NCBI GenBank assembly: GCA_025966175.1
Contig: JAOPVN010000008.1
Location: 1-5,459, forward strand
Reading direction: 5' to 3'
Origin: Modestobacter sp.
GTDB lineage: Bacteria; Actinomycetota; Actinomycetes; Mycobacteriales; Geodermatophilaceae
Length of the DNA stretch: 5,459 bases
Shown here: one piece after another, positions 1-5,459 of the stretch
Numbering within the stretch: position 1 is the first letter of the stretch
Layout of the letters: each line of letters opens with the position of its first letter
Translations under genes and position numbers: made by a program
The notes under the pieces: generated by a model
The model's input: only the letters and a program-made list of their open reading frames with translations
What the model was told of the DNA's origin: nothing
The model's database searches: none

Positions 1-488
1 GGCCGGCCGGGCGGCTGCTGGACAAGGCGCTGGCCGACGCCGGCATCGACCGGCGCGACGCCTACATCACCAACGCGGTCAAGCACTTCCGGTTCACGCC
101 CACGGCGAAGCGGCGGATCCACCAGTCCCCGGGCGCGGAGCACCTGATGGCCTGCCGCCCGTGGCTGGAGGCGGAGTTCGCCGTCCTGCAGCCCGAGGTG
201 GTGGTCTGCCTCGGCGCGGTCGCGGCCAAGGCACTGATCTCGCCGTCCTTCCGGATCACCAAGGACCGCGGGCAGTTGCTCCCCTGGACCCTGCCGGGTG
301 TGCGCACCGCCCCGCTGGTCGAGCCGGACGCCGACGGCGACGAGCCCGAGGAGGAGGTGCCGGCGCAGACCTGGATGCTGGCGACCACCCACCCCTCCGC
401 CGTCCTGCGCACCCCGGACGACGCCCGCGCCGCCGCCTATGACGCGCTGGTCGCCGACCTGAAGGTGGTCGCCGGCGCCCTGGCCTGA
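1..488 (+). CDS. udgX: UdgX-like uracil-DNA glycosylase, 3' part (5' end outside window)
   Basis: The reading frame is already open at the left edge (first full codon at 3) and runs to TGA at 486-488, giving about 161 visible residues. Family-4-like uracil-DNA glycosylases remove uracil from DNA. The UdgX subfamily instead becomes covalently attached to the abasic sugar through the His of a KRRIH motif. Visible landmarks are PAGRLLDKAL (start of the visible part), TNAVKHF, KRRIHQSP at 108-131 (His codon 120-122), Cys codons at 153 and 207 that fit two of the four Fe-S cluster ligands, and HPSAVLR near the C-terminus (His codon 390-392). The missing N-terminus should carry the other two cysteines and the GEQPG motif. 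An acidic stretch of roughly 17-25 residues before HPS (about 310-370) looks like an insertion. The gene converges with the GlgC-like gene, leaving 2 bases between the stops. The family call is firm, and the subfamily call rests on KRRIH. Confidence 0.9.
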   Translation, partial: PAGRLLDKALADAGIDRRDAYITNAVKHFRFTPTAKRRIHQSPGAEHLMACRPWLEAEFAVLQPEVVVCLGAVAAKALISPSFRITKDRGQLLPWTLPGVRTAPLVEPDADGDEPEEEVPAQTWMLATTHPSAVLRTPDDARAAAYDALVADLKVVAGALA

Positions 489-490
489 GT

Positions 491-1675
491 TCAGTCCTCG
501 CTGTCCGGTTCGGGGAACCGCGCACCGGCGGCCAGCTCCGCGCCGTCGTCGACCCGTGCCCGCCGGCCGACCAGGGTGATGTCGCCGTCCCCGCCGACCG
601 TGGCACGCTCCCCCACCTGGACGCCGTCGTCCAGGACGGCGCGGGTGACCCGGGCCCCGGCCCGCACGTGCGCGCCGGGCAGCAGCACCGAGTCGACGAC
701 GGTGGCGCCCTTCTCCACGATCACGCCCGGCGACAGCACCGACCCCGACACCTCGCCGGCCACCCGGGTGCCACCGGAGACCAGGCTGTCCTCGATGACG
801 GCGCCGCGGAGCAGCCGCGCGGCGCTGTGCCGTCCGCCGCGGGTGTGCACCGGCCAGCCGGCCTCGTCCAGGTCGAGCGGCGGGTCCTCGGCCAGGAAGT
901 CCCGGTGCGCCGCCCAGTACGCGGGGATGGTGCCGACGTCGCGCCAGTAGCCGTTCAGCGGGTAGGCGCGGGCCAGCCCGTCCTTGGTCTGCGCGGGGAG
1001 GAGGTGGCTGCCCAGGTCCTCCAGTCCGTCCTCGCCCACCTGGTCGTCGAGCGCCTCGAGCCGGTCCAGCGTCTCGCGCGGAGAGAAGACGAAGACCTCG
1101 TTGGTGGCCGTCGTCGTCGCCGGGTGGTCGGGCTTGTAGGCGTAGTCGGTGACGCTGCCGTCGTCCCCCACCTGGACGATGCCGTACCGCGGCGCGTCGT
1201 CCGGGGTGACCTCGGTGGTCACCATCGTGACCTCGGCGCCGGAGCCCAGATGGGCGTCGACGACCTCCCGGTAGTCCAGCTTGTAGACCGCGTCGGCGCT
1301 GACGACGACGAGCGCGTCGGCGTCGTACTGGCGGATGAGGTCGGCCTCGCGCCACAGCGAGTCGGCCGTGCCGGTGACCCAGCCGCCGCGCTCGGTGCCC
1401 TGGAACGGCGGCAGGGTCATCAGCCCGCCCACGGTGCGGTCCAGGTCCCACGGCCGGCCGTTGGCCAGATGCTCGGACAGCGACGTCGGGTGGAACTGCA
1501 CCGAGACCCAGACGTCGGGGAGGCCGGAGTGCTGACAGTTGCTCAGCGGGAAGTCGATGAGCCGGTAGACACCGGCGAAGGGGACGGCGGGCTTCGCACG
1601 GTTCTCCGTCAGCAGTTCCAGGCGTCCTCCCTTGCCACCGGCGAGCACGAGCACGAGAACCTTCGGGAGCGCCAT
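491..1675 (-). CDS. glgC: GlgC-like sugar-1-phosphate nucleotidyltransferase (glucose-1-phosphate adenylyltransferase family)
   Basis: This 394-residue protein has the two-domain layout of ADP-glucose pyrophosphorylase, which makes ADP-glucose from ATP and glucose-1-phosphate for glycogen or related glucans. The N-terminal nucleotidyltransferase domain (about 6-255) shows LAGGKGGRL (11-19), RAKPAVPF (26-33), a YRLIDFPLSNC segment (37-47), GTAD (102-105), SADAVYKLDY (126-135, with D128 matching the metal-binding catalytic Asp), a YKP motif (180-182) and YWRDVGT (243-249). The C-terminal part (about 290-385) has the hexapeptide-like pattern of a left-handed beta-helix. Several motifs differ from classical GlgC: SADAVYK for GDHIYK, YKP for EKP, and TNEVFVF for SMGIYVF. 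It may therefore be a paralogue with altered sugar specificity or regulation. The ATG at 1673-1675 sits just before the nucleotide-binding loop, as expected, but lacks a clear Shine-Dalgarno sequence. The gene lies 42 bases after the permease gene on the same strand and is probably cotranscribed. Confidence 0.86.
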   Translation of the reverse strand: MALPKVLVLVLAGGKGGRLELLTENRAKPAVPFAGVYRLIDFPLSNCQHSGLPDVWVSVQFHPTSLSEHLANGRPWDLDRTVGGLMTLPPFQGTERGGWVTGTADSLWREADLIRQYDADALVVVSADAVYKLDYREVVDAHLGSGAEVTMVTTEVTPDDAPRYGIVQVGDDGSVTDYAYKPDHPATTTATNEVFVFSPRETLDRLEALDDQVGEDGLEDLGSHLLPAQTKDGLARAYPLNGYWRDVGTIPAYWAAHRDFLAEDPPLDLDEAGWPVHTRGGRHSAARLLRGAVIEDSLVSGGTRVAGEVSGSVLSPGVIVEKGATVVDSVLLPGAHVRAGARVTRAVLDDGVQVGERATVGGDGDITLVGRRARVDDGAELAAGARFPEPDSED

Positions 1676-1717
1676 GAGGACCCGCTACCCGCGCACCCGA
1701 GGTGCATGCGGCAACGG

Positions 1718-3118
1718 TCAGCCCTCCGCCATCTTCCGGCGGGCGGACTCGGCCATCTCCTCCGACCGCGACGCCCGGAACAGCCAGAACGACGGCACCA
1801 GGACGGCGACCAGGATCATCGCCACCACGATCACCACGCCACCGGACACCATCGCCACGCTGACCCCGAACGTGCTGGCCAGCACGCCGGCGCGCAGGTC
1901 GCCCAGCCGTGGCCCCCCGGCGACGACCACGATGAACACGCCCTGCATCCGGCCGCGCATCTCATCCGGCGCCGCCATCTGCAGCATCGACGAGCGCAGT
2001 ACCGCGCTGACCATGTCCCCCGCCCCGGCGACGGCGAGGCAGAAGACCGCCAGCCACAGCGTGGAGGCCAGTCCGAACCCGACGATCGCCACGCCCCAGA
2101 CCGCGATCGCGGCCAGGACGACGGCGCCCTGCCGGTCGACCCGGGTGACCCAGCCGGAGGTCAGCCCCATCAGCAGCGAGCCGATCGACGCCCCGGCGAA
2201 CAACCAGCCCAGGCTGTTGGCGTCGCCGCCGAAGGTGGTCTGCGACAGCTCCGGGAACACCGCCTGCGGCCAGGCGAACAGCATGGCGATGATGTCGACG
2301 ACGAAGGTCATCAGCAGCACCGGCTGGGTGCGCAGGAACGCGAACCCCTCCCCGACCCCGCGCACCGCGGCGCCCAGCCGCAGCGGACCGGTCATCCCAC
2401 CAGGCGGCAACGCGGGCAGCCCTCGCAGCAGCAGTCCAGCGGCGACGAAGCCCAGCGCGTCGACGGTGTAGAGGATCGTCAGGTCGCCGACGCCGATCAG
2501 CACCCCGGCCAGCAGCGGACCCACGATGACCCCGGCCTGGCGCACGGTCATCGCCAGCGCGTTCGCCGCCGCGACCCCGTCGGGCCCGACGATGGCCGGG
2601 ATCACCGCGCTGCGGACCGGCTGGTTGACCGCGGCGAACGCCGACACCGCCGCCTCGAGCAGCCAGAGCACCGCGAGGTGCCCGTTGCCGGGCAGCACCG
2701 CCTGCCCGGCCAGCAGCGCACTGGTGACCGCGGCGCCGACCGAGGTGATGATCAGCAGCCTGCGCCGGTCCATCGCGTCGGCGATCGCCCCGCCGAGCAG
2801 GCCGAACACCACCAGCGGCACCAGCGCGACGACCGAGGTCAGGCCGACCATCAGCGACGAGCCGGTCAGCTCGTAGACCTGGTAGGGGACGGCGACCAGC
2901 GTCATCTGCTGGCCGAGCATGGTGACCGCGACCCCGCCGAAGACCCGCCGGAAGGCACGGTTCCGCAGCGGCGTGGTGTCGATCGCCCAGCCCCCGCGGC
3001 GCCGCACCGGCTGCGGTTCCTCGACCGGCCCGCCACCCTCCACGGGATCGACCGGCGTCAGGTCCCCGGGCCCACCAAAATGGCCATTTTGGTGAGCCGG
3101 GGACTCCGGCGTCGTCAC
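1718..3118 (-). CDS. MFS transporter, MFS_3 / EntS-like exporter type
   Basis: This is an integral membrane permease of about 466 residues, rich in hydrophobic segments consistent with a 12-helix major facilitator fold. After a soluble Pro/Gly-rich N-terminus comes IDTTPLRNRAFRRVF (46-60) and then the first helices. GGAIADAMDRRRLLI (109-123) matches MFS motif A in the loop between helices 2 and 3. NQPVRSAVIP and the late GGPRLGDLRAG segment are typical of the EntS-like (MFS_3) group, which usually exports siderophores, drugs or metabolites. The substrate cannot be told from sequence. The longest frame starts at GTG 3118-3116, which shares GTGA with the pdxH stop and suggests translational coupling. 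In-frame GTG codons at 3043 and 3007 are alternatives, and the latter has a GAGGAA ribosome-binding sequence 9 bases upstream. Codons 8-15 coincide with the palindrome and use rare A/T-ending triplets, so the true start may be downstream. The family call is firm and the start is uncertain. Confidence 0.88.
   Translation of the reverse strand: MTTPESPAHQNGHFGGPGDLTPVDPVEGGGPVEEPQPVRRRGGWAIDTTPLRNRAFRRVFGGVAVTMLGQQMTLVAVPYQVYELTGSSLMVGLTSVVALVPLVVFGLLGGAIADAMDRRRLLIITSVGAAVTSALLAGQAVLPGNGHLAVLWLLEAAVSAFAAVNQPVRSAVIPAIVGPDGVAAANALAMTVRQAGVIVGPLLAGVLIGVGDLTILYTVDALGFVAAGLLLRGLPALPPGGMTGPLRLGAAVRGVGEGFAFLRTQPVLLMTFVVDIIAMLFAWPQAVFPELSQTTFGGDANSLGWLFAGASIGSLLMGLTSGWVTRVDRQGAVVLAAIAVWGVAIVGFGLASTLWLAVFCLAVAGAGDMVSAVLRSSMLQMAAPDEMRGRMQGVFIVVVAGGPRLGDLRAGVLASTFGVSVAMVSGGVVIVVAMILVAVLVPSFWLFRASRSEEMAESARRKMAEG
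3017..3022 (-). promoter_or_regulatory. Candidate ribosome-binding site for an internal start of the MFS gene
   Basis: On the minus strand this reads GAGGAA, 9 bases before an in-frame GTG at 3007-3005. Starting there would give a protein beginning MRRRGGWAIDTTPLR, close to the conserved family N-terminus, and would leave the palindrome at 3062-3104 in a 107-base noncoding gap after pdxH. Neither GTG 3118 nor GTG 3043 has a comparably good purine tract. This is suggestive only, since GAGGAA also encodes Glu-Glu in the longer frame. Confidence 0.35.
3062..3104. repeat. Two-tier inverted repeat with a perfect 22-bp palindromic core
   Basis: The core at 3073-3094 is a perfect palindrome with half-site CACCAAAATGG. 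Outer arms GTCCCCGG (3062-3069) and CCGGGGAC (3097-3104) are also exactly complementary, separated from the core by 3 and 2 bases. Together they could form a long hairpin in RNA or a cruciform or dimer-binding site in DNA. The A4/T4 tracts stand out sharply against the GC-rich surroundings. The element lies at the pdxH/permease junction, within codons 5-19 of the longest permease frame. No U-rich tract follows on either strand, so it is not a textbook intrinsic terminator. Plausible roles are a regulator operator, an attenuator, or a copy of a dispersed palindromic repeat. Confidence 0.85.
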
Positions 3119-3762
3119 GGAGCGAGGCGCTGCACGACCCAGCCGCCGCCCTCCTCGTCGTCACGCACGAACACCAGCCGGTCGTGCAGGCGGTCGTGAC
3201 CGCCCTGCCAGAACTCCACCCGATGCGGCAGCACCCGGTACCCGCCCCAGTTCACCGGCCGCGGCACGGGGCCGGGCCGGGTGACGGCGTCCAGCTCCCG
3301 CACGCGCTCGACCAGCTCGTCGCGGGAGTCGACGACCGTGGACTGCAGCGAGGCGGCGGCTGCCAGCTGCGAGCCCCGCGGCCGCGGGTCCCACAAGGCG
3401 TCGGAGGCGGTGGGGCCGATCCGCTCGACGGCGCCGCTCACCCGCACCTGGCGCTGCTGGGCGTGCCAGGGGAAGACCAGTGCCGCCCGCGGGTTCACCG
3501 CCAGCTGCGCGCCCTTGGCGGAGGCGTAGTTGGTGCCGAAGACGAAGCCCTCGGCGTCGTAGCCCTTCATCAGCACGATGCGGGCGTCCGGCGCACCGTG
3601 GGCGTCAGCGGTGGAGACCACCATCGCGTTCGGCTCCGGCAGCTCGGCGGCGACGGCATCGGCGAACCAGCGGTCGAACTGCTCGACCCAGGTGGGGGCC
3701 AGTCCCGCCTCGCTCAAGCCCCCGTCGTCGTAGTCCCTGCGCATGCGGATCAGGTCGGGCAC
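3115..3762 (-). CDS. pdxH: Pyridoxine/pyridoxamine 5'-phosphate oxidase
   Basis: This FMN-dependent cytosolic oxidase converts pyridoxine or pyridoxamine 5'-phosphate to pyridoxal 5'-phosphate, the last step of the salvage route. At 215 residues it has the normal family length. The split-barrel FMN fold is marked by EPNAMVVSTAD (43-53), RIVLMK (61-66), NYASAKGAQL (78-87), NPRAALVFPWHAQQRQVRVSG (90-110, FMN and dimer contacts) and RPRGSQ. The C-terminal signature WGGYRVLP then EFWQGGHDRLHDRL carries R191 and H193, matching the substrate-phosphate and active-site residues of E. coli PdxH. The last residues, RLAP, are the family's usual end. The GTG at 3762-3760 is chosen because homologues have a DLxRMRxxY segment here, and the only upstream sequence with Shine-Dalgarno character is a weak GGTGA about 12 bases away. 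ATG 3744 is a shorter alternative. The gene heads the minus-strand block and its TGA overlaps the permease GTG. Confidence 0.95.
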   Translation of the reverse strand: MPDLIRMRRDYDDGGLSEAGLAPTWVEQFDRWFADAVAAELPEPNAMVVSTADAHGAPDARIVLMKGYDAEGFVFGTNYASAKGAQLAVNPRAALVFPWHAQQRQVRVSGAVERIGPTASDALWDPRPRGSQLAAAASLQSTVVDSRDELVERVRELDAVTRPGPVPRPVNWGGYRVLPHRVEFWQGGHDRLHDRLVFVRDDEEGGGWVVQRLAP

Positions 3763-3918
3763 GACGTCATGCTGTCACCGGAACGCGGCGCGCCGCTGGG
3801 TGACGAGCACCTCAGCAGGCCTCCCGGGTGAGACCACTCGGCCAGGAACGCCTAAGTTGAGCCTCGTCGTGCGCTGAACCAGCGCCCGTCCCCACCCGCG
3901 CGCAGAGGAGCATGCGAG
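3763..3918. promoter_or_regulatory. Divergent pdxH/citA intergenic region, candidate promoters
   Basis: These 156 bases must hold the start signals for both divergently transcribed gene sets, but no promoter stands out. The best guess for citA is TAAGTT at 3853-3858 as a -10 (TANNNT type), with GTGAGA at 3828-3833 as a poor -35 at a 19-base spacing. It would give a leader of about 55 bases. A 12-bp GC palindrome (GCGGCGCGCCGC, 3785-3796) lies near the pdxH end, but its composition makes chance likely. No pdxH promoter hexamers are convincing. No riboswitch or leader peptide was seen. Confidence 0.4.
3904..3910 (+). promoter_or_regulatory. Ribosome-binding site of citA
   Basis: AGAGGAG is a strong Shine-Dalgarno match placed 8 bases before the ATG at 3919. 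It fixes the citA start over the out-of-frame ATG at 3912, which lies only 1 base from it. Confidence 0.8.
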
Positions 3919-5049
3919 ATGGCTGACGACTTCGTCCCGGGCCTGGAAGGCGTCATCGCCTTCGAGACCACCATCGCGGAGCCGGACAAGGACGGCGGCG
4001 CGCTGCGCTACCGCGGTGTCGACATCGAGGACCTCGTCGGCAAGGTGACCTTCGGCAACGTCTGGGCGCTGCTGGTGGACGGCAAGTTCGGCCCTGGCCT
4101 CCCCCCGGCCGAGCCGTTCCCCATCCCGGTGCACACCGGTGACGTACGGGTCGACGTGCAGGCCGCGCTGGCGATGCTCACCCCCATCTGGGGCTACCGG
4201 CCGCTGCTGGACATCTCCGCCGAGGAGGCCCGCGAGGAGCTGGCCCGGGCCGCGGTCATGGCGCTGTCCTACGTCGCCCAGTCCGCCCGCGGCATCGGCG
4301 TCCCGGCCGTGCCGCAGAAGCGGATCGACGAGGCCGCCACCATCGTCGAGCGGTTCATGGTCCGCTGGCGCGGCGAGCCCGACCCCCGCCACGTCGCCGC
4401 CGTCGACGCCTACTGGACCTCGGCCGCCGAGCACGGCATGAACGCCTCCACGTTCACCGCCCGGGTCATCGCCTCCACCGGCGCCGACGTCGCCGCCTCG
4501 CTCTCCGGGGCCATCGGCGCGATGTCCGGTCCGCTGCACGGTGGCGCCCCCTCGCGGGTGCTGCACATGCTCGACGGGGTCGAGCAGTCCGGCGACGCGG
4601 AGAAGTACGTCAAGGACCTGCTGGACAAGGGCGACCGGCTGATGGGCTTCGGTCACCGCGTCTACCGCGCGGAGGACCCCCGCGCCCGGGTGCTCCGCCG
4701 CGCCGCCGAGGAGCTGGGCGCCCCTCGCTTCGAGGCCGCCCTCGCGCTGGAGCAGGCCGCGCTCAAGGAGTTGCGCGAGCGTCGTCCCGACCGCCCGATC
4801 GAGACCAACGTCGAGTTCTGGGCCGCGATCGTGCTGGACTTCGCCGAGGTGCCCAGCCACATGTTCACCTCGATGTTCACCTGCGCCCGCACCGCCGGCT
4901 GGTGCGCGCACATCCTGGAGCAGAAGACCACCGGCCGGCTGGTGCGCCCCTCGGCCCGCTACATCGGCCCCGACCCCCGCAAGCCCGAGGAGGTCGAGGG
5001 CTGGGACACCATCCAGACCAAGAAGATCAGCGAGCCCGCCCCCGCCTGA
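3919..5049 (+). CDS. citA: Citrate synthase, actinobacterial CitA type
   Basis: This enzyme condenses acetyl-CoA with oxaloacetate to citrate at the entry of the TCA cycle. At 376 residues it has the length of the short bacterial form and lacks the extended N-terminus of the E. coli NADH-sensitive enzyme. GGALRYRGVDIEDL (26-39) is the family's N-terminal signature. EHGMNASTFTARV holds H172, GPLHGG holds H207 and GFGHRVYR holds H246, the three conserved histidines. EDPRA and CARTAGW supply the arginines expected to bind oxaloacetate. In place of the usual NVDF catalytic Asp it has NVEF, with E299. My recollection is that mycobacterial CitA (Rv0889c) has the same Glu and is alike over most of its length. 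2-Methylcitrate synthase is a related alternative that sequence motifs alone cannot exclude. The gene diverges from pdxH and is followed after 52 bases by serC, without a clear terminator, so the two may be cotranscribed. Confidence 0.93.
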   Translation: MADDFVPGLEGVIAFETTIAEPDKDGGALRYRGVDIEDLVGKVTFGNVWALLVDGKFGPGLPPAEPFPIPVHTGDVRVDVQAALAMLTPIWGYRPLLDISAEEAREELARAAVMALSYVAQSARGIGVPAVPQKRIDEAATIVERFMVRWRGEPDPRHVAAVDAYWTSAAEHGMNASTFTARVIASTGADVAASLSGAIGAMSGPLHGGAPSRVLHMLDGVEQSGDAEKYVKDLLDKGDRLMGFGHRVYRAEDPRARVLRRAAEELGAPRFEAALALEQAALKELRERRPDRPIETNVEFWAAIVLDFAEVPSHMFTSMFTCARTAGWCAHILEQKTTGRLVRPSARYIGPDPRKPEEVEGWDTIQTKKISEPAPA

Positions 5050-5091
5050 AGAAGGACCCCTGCACTGGGGCCACCCATCCGACCCGACGCT

Positions 5092-5096
5092 GAGGA
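5092..5096 (+). promoter_or_regulatory. Ribosome-binding site of serC
   Basis: GAGGA lies 5 bases upstream of the ATG at 5102. This supports that start over any internal codon. Confidence 0.7.
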
Positions 5097-5101
5097 CGAC
5101 C

Positions 5102-5459
5102 ATGAGCATCACCATCCCCCCCGAGCTGCTCCCCAAGGACGGCCGCTTCGGGTGCGGGCCGTCGAAGGTGCGCCCCGAGGCGCTGCAGGCCCTGGCCTCG
5201 GTCGGCGCCGGGCTGATGGGCACCTCGCACCGGCAGGCGCCGGTGAAGGGCCTGGTCAAGCGGGTCCGCGAGGGGCTGACCCAGCTCTTCGACCTGCCCG
5301 AGGGCTACCAGGTGGTGCTGGGCAACGGTGGCACGACGGCGTTCTGGGACGCCGCCACGATCGGCCTCGTGCGCCGGCGCAGCGCGCACGGCACCTACGG
5401 CGAGTTCTCCGCGAAGTTCGCCTCCGGGGTCGCCGAGGCGCCGTTCCTCGACGACCCGG
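5102..5459 (+). CDS. serC: Phosphoserine aminotransferase, 5' part (3' end outside window)
   Basis: SerC is a PLP-dependent class V aminotransferase that converts 3-phosphohydroxypyruvate and glutamate to phosphoserine and 2-oxoglutarate, the second step of serine synthesis. About 119 residues are visible and the frame runs off the right edge; the full protein should be roughly 370 residues. GRFGCGPSKVRPEAL (14-28), GTSHRQAPVKGLV (40-52), LGNGGTTAFWDAA (73-85) and the SAHGTYGEFSAKFA segment are the N-terminal hallmarks of the actinobacterial SerC group and resemble Rv0884c from memory. They differ from the E. coli SerC pattern. The PLP-binding lysine lies beyond the window. The ATG is supported by GAGGA 5 bases upstream. 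The gene is in tandem with citA (52-base gap) and near pdxH, which makes its cofactor. Confidence 0.93.
   Translation, partial: MSITIPPELLPKDGRFGCGPSKVRPEALQALASVGAGLMGTSHRQAPVKGLVKRVREGLTQLFDLPEGYQVVLGNGGTTAFWDAATIGLVRRRSAHGTYGEFSAKFASGVAEAPFLDDP

Noticed and set aside
1690..1710. Small hairpin (GCACC-CGA-GGTGC with a bulged CGC/GCG extension) between the permease and the GlgC-like gene
   Set aside because: It has a five-pair stem with a bulged three-pair extension in GC-rich DNA and no T-tract; such stems arise often by chance, so I do not call a terminator.
668..3199. 843-codon open frame on the plus strand across the GlgC-like and permease genes
   Set aside because: It is the antisense shadow of two clearly recognisable genes. 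Its product is dominated by Arg, Gln, Gly, Asp and His with no domain pattern, as expected when stop codons are scarce in GC-rich DNA.
3785..3796. GC-only palindrome GCGGCGCGCCGC as an operator in the divergent region
   Set aside because: Made of G and C only in a very GC-rich genome, a 12-base palindrome carries little weight; it is noted within the intergenic entry but not called separately.
3912..3926. Tiny frame ATG-CGA-GAT-GGC-TGA overlapping the citA start, a possible leader peptide
   Set aside because: Its ATG lies only 1 base from the Shine-Dalgarno sequence, too close for initiation, and it has only four codons with no regulatory logic visible.
5057..5070. CCCC-6-base loop-GGGG in the citA-serC gap, as a terminator
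   Set aside because: The stem is only four pairs with no following T-run, so it is too weak to support a terminator.
3775..5259. 494-codon open frame on the minus strand opposite citA and serC
   Set aside because: It is the complement of the citrate synthase codons, with low-complexity Gly/Asp/Val/Arg content and no recognisable domain; the plus-strand genes explain the region.

Overview
The window is very GC-rich, with nearly every third codon position G or C, and its proteins are of actinobacterial type. The citrate synthase and phosphoserine aminotransferase closely resemble, from memory, the mycobacterial CitA (Rv0889c) and SerC (Rv0884c) forms. A UdgX-type uracil-DNA glycosylase is also common in Actinobacteria. 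I infer a high-GC actinobacterium, possibly of the Geodermatophilaceae or a relative. The family-level placement is a guess from overall feel and was not tested.

Layout from left to right. (1) At 1-488 on the plus strand is the 3' part of a UdgX-like uracil-DNA glycosylase with the KRRIH motif of the covalent uracil-DNA-crosslinking subfamily. (2) It converges, with a 2-base gap, on a minus-strand block read right to left: pdxH (3115-3762), an MFS exporter-like permease (1718-3118, sharing GTGA with the pdxH stop) and a divergent GlgC-like sugar-1-phosphate nucleotidyltransferase (491-1675). (3) A 156-base divergent intergenic region (3763-3918) separates pdxH from the plus-strand genes. (4) citA, an actinobacterial citrate synthase (3919-5049), is followed after 52 bases by the 5' part of serC (5102 to the window edge).

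How the genes may work together. PdxH makes pyridoxal 5'-phosphate, SerC is a PLP enzyme feeding serine synthesis, and CitA takes carbon into the TCA cycle, so the centre of the window is core carbon, amino-acid and cofactor metabolism. The glycosylase, the permease and the GlgC-like enzyme have no obvious link to this and may be neighbours by chance.

Most of the window is ordinary housekeeping sequence. The most striking unexplained structure is a two-tier inverted repeat at 3062-3104. Its perfect 22-bp AT-containing core (3073-3094) lies at the pdxH/permease junction, inside the first codons of the longest permease frame. Smaller points of interest are a Glu in place of the usual catalytic Asp in citrate synthase, altered pocket residues in the GlgC-like protein, and an acidic insertion in the UdgX-like protein. 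I see no mobile element, CRISPR array, tRNA or rRNA.
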